A DNA stretch of 64,000 nt. Source: Puffinus mauretanicus. Its lineage: Eukaryota > Chordata > Aves > Procellariiformes > Procellariidae. This document shows, piece by piece, positions 62,401 through 64,000 of the stretch; within the stretch, counting starts at the first letter, position 1, and the number at the start of each line of letters is the position of its first letter. Both the position numbers and the translations under genes were made by a program. Under the pieces are notes generated by a model, which did no database searches, had not been told where the DNA came from, and worked only from the letters and a program-made list of their open reading frames with translations. The stretch is taken from assembly GCA_023333565.1 (NCBI GenBank), contig JAJKFH010002594.1:558001-622000 (forward strand), written 5' to 3'.

Positions 62401-64000
62401 CTATAAAAGTAGGAGTCTTTGATGCTTGTCCTTTATTTTCACTGGTTTAAGGTTCTTAGACTCCAGAGCTACTTCAGTGTAGAAGCAGAGAGTCCTGCAC
62501 TCTGGCAACAAATACAATTTTGATGTTTTGTTTCTAGGGAGAAGAAGAAAACACTTTTCCTGCTTTCAATTTTCTTCTGCATTAGGGCAAATCCACAGGT
62601 CAACTCTATTCTTGACAAAAGATGTCATTATTTTATCTTTATGCATTGAGCTGTTGAGAAACTGCTGCTAAGCACAGTATTTGTCCACAAATCCATGTCT
62701 GCTATATTGTAGTTTAATGTTAACTTTTTGAAATGATAAGCCTAAGAGGTGAAAAGGCAATTCCAGACCAATTCAGATAAAAATCATATTAAAGCAAAAG
62801 TAGAATTTTTTACAGATCGGTAGTTTTGCATTTTGACAACCTCCTGCAATGTTTGGAGCTTCAGTGAAGAAGTCAAAAGAAAGATCATGCTGAAGGGTAG
62901 ACAGACTTTAAGGGTGGGTAGGGTAGGAAGAATAGGTGATGCATGCCTGGTTTAACAAGGGCTTACACATGCCATCAAAGTTCCTAGCTATCACAGCACA
63001 GCTTGGTATCAGTCAATGAAATCAGAGACATCTACTTAAATTCAATTTCTTTACATTTAGAAATGTGGCCTAAAGGAGAGGAGACATAAAGTATAAGAAA
63101 GGCAGTGTTTGCTTTGAGGGAAAAGAAAAGCAAACCTAACCAGTGTAGTATGGTCTGTCTAAATTAAACAAAGTATTTTTCTTATGTATTGAATCTTTAC
63201 AGTAACAATATTTGATAGTTTCTTCCCTCTCACAAAGGCAGAAACCTGTTTTACTAATGTTAGGCATTTCAATTTTATCTGAAGTAATACATGATTAATT
63301 GCATTTAAGTACTGTGTGTAGTTTGACCATTTTTTATTTTAAGTACAAGGAGAAATTACAATGAGTTTTCTTACATAATGGATGATCTTTTTTCCCTTGT
63401 TAGCTTTGCAAGGGAACATCTCTGTAAGGCAGTACAATCTATTACCCTTTTCTTAGATACATTATTTATGATAACTGTAAAAACACGCTTCATTTTTCTT
63501 ACAGTGAATTTATTAAAGGTTCCTGAAGGTGAATATCTATTATTGCCATTTCTAACTTATACAGTTCTTATGTTGTAGGTGAACACTCAGATGCTCTTTA
63601 TTTCTGGAAGCACTGCCTGAAAGGCCTGGTTTGAACCTTAGCTGGTTTTGTGTCACCTACCGACTAAGAAAACACAAGTGGAAAGATTCATGCACAAACC
63701 AGAAGTGGACTGATGGAGTGATGACCAGTAACAGATCTGGAAGAAGATATAAAAGACTAATCCCTTAGGTTTATTAATACTGATGAAGGAGAAATTGGTC
63801 TGCTGTGCAAAATTAAGACCAAAGTTCTTCTGAAGTTTTATAATTATATATAGGTTACCTATCACATGACTCATCACTTAATTGAATATCTTAAGAATCA
63901 TTGGAAAAGCCTTTTTATTTAATTACTGGCTTGCCTACTATACAAAGCTAAACCTTGCCAATTAATTGTTAATTTGCTCCCTTTATTTTCTACCCTCTGA
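56476..64000. other. Unannotated AT-rich background
   Basis: No gene, RNA gene or transposon recognised. Minor features: alternating GTAC/ATGT DNA at 57190-57232, a CT/CA simple stretch near 58620-58650, and an imperfect palindrome at 60145-60178. Frames reach at most 102 codons (61608-61916 minus) with no domain seen. Confidence 0.55.
60148..60173. repeat. Imperfect palindrome
   Basis: TGTAATGA and TCATTACA form 8-bp complementary arms around a 10-nt loop, which itself can form a shorter alternative stem (ATGACA/TGTCAT). Confidence 0.85.

Noticed and set aside
1..64000. CRISPR array, bacterial operon or prophage-like system
   Set aside because: The sequence is vertebrate nuclear DNA with LINEs and ERVs; no spaced direct-repeat array or bacterial gene organisation is present.

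Overview
This is nuclear DNA from a bird, and no host gene can be supported in it. The avian assignment rests on several CR1 LINE copies carrying the bird-type 3' end (ATAGAATCATAGAATC-like on the plus strand) and on bird-type endogenous retrovirus (ERV) LTRs. The species cannot be named. The background is AT-rich, ORFs are short and mostly look random, and I found no chain of exons. It could be intergenic or the inside of a very large intron.

Layout: 1-4601 is unannotated background. Positions 4602-8222 hold a young, minus-strand, betaretrovirus-like (ERVK-type) provirus with both LTRs, a 6-bp target duplication (CATATC), a tRNA-Lys3-type primer-binding site, broken gag pieces and a broken env transmembrane subunit. 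It has no recognisable protease, polymerase or nucleocapsid. Its middle (about 5525-6310) is a patchwork of homopolymer-rich DNA, a piece of an unrelated ERV LTR and a 35-nt piece of a glutamine tRNA. Positions 10002-11098 are a 5'-truncated CR1 with a reverse-transcriptase remnant. From 11.1 to 41.6 kb there is only background with simple repeats. CR1 scraps lie near 41.65 and 44.0 kb. A solo LTR with a perfect 5-bp target duplication (GAACT) lies at 45551-46115. A second LTR of the same family, in the opposite orientation and with a ~48-bp tandem array in place of its upstream half, splits a CR1 tail at 49374-50198. A longer CR1 with RT motifs but no 3' tail lies at 55250-56475. The rest is background.

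Nothing here works as a cellular pathway. The most unusual object is the provirus: its LTRs differ by only five substitutions and two indels, yet its interior is heavily rearranged. That contrast suggests either that a rearranged (possibly trans-mobilised, pol-less) element integrated as such, or that the interior is an assembly artefact. Comparing other copies in the same genome and reading the raw data across it would separate these.
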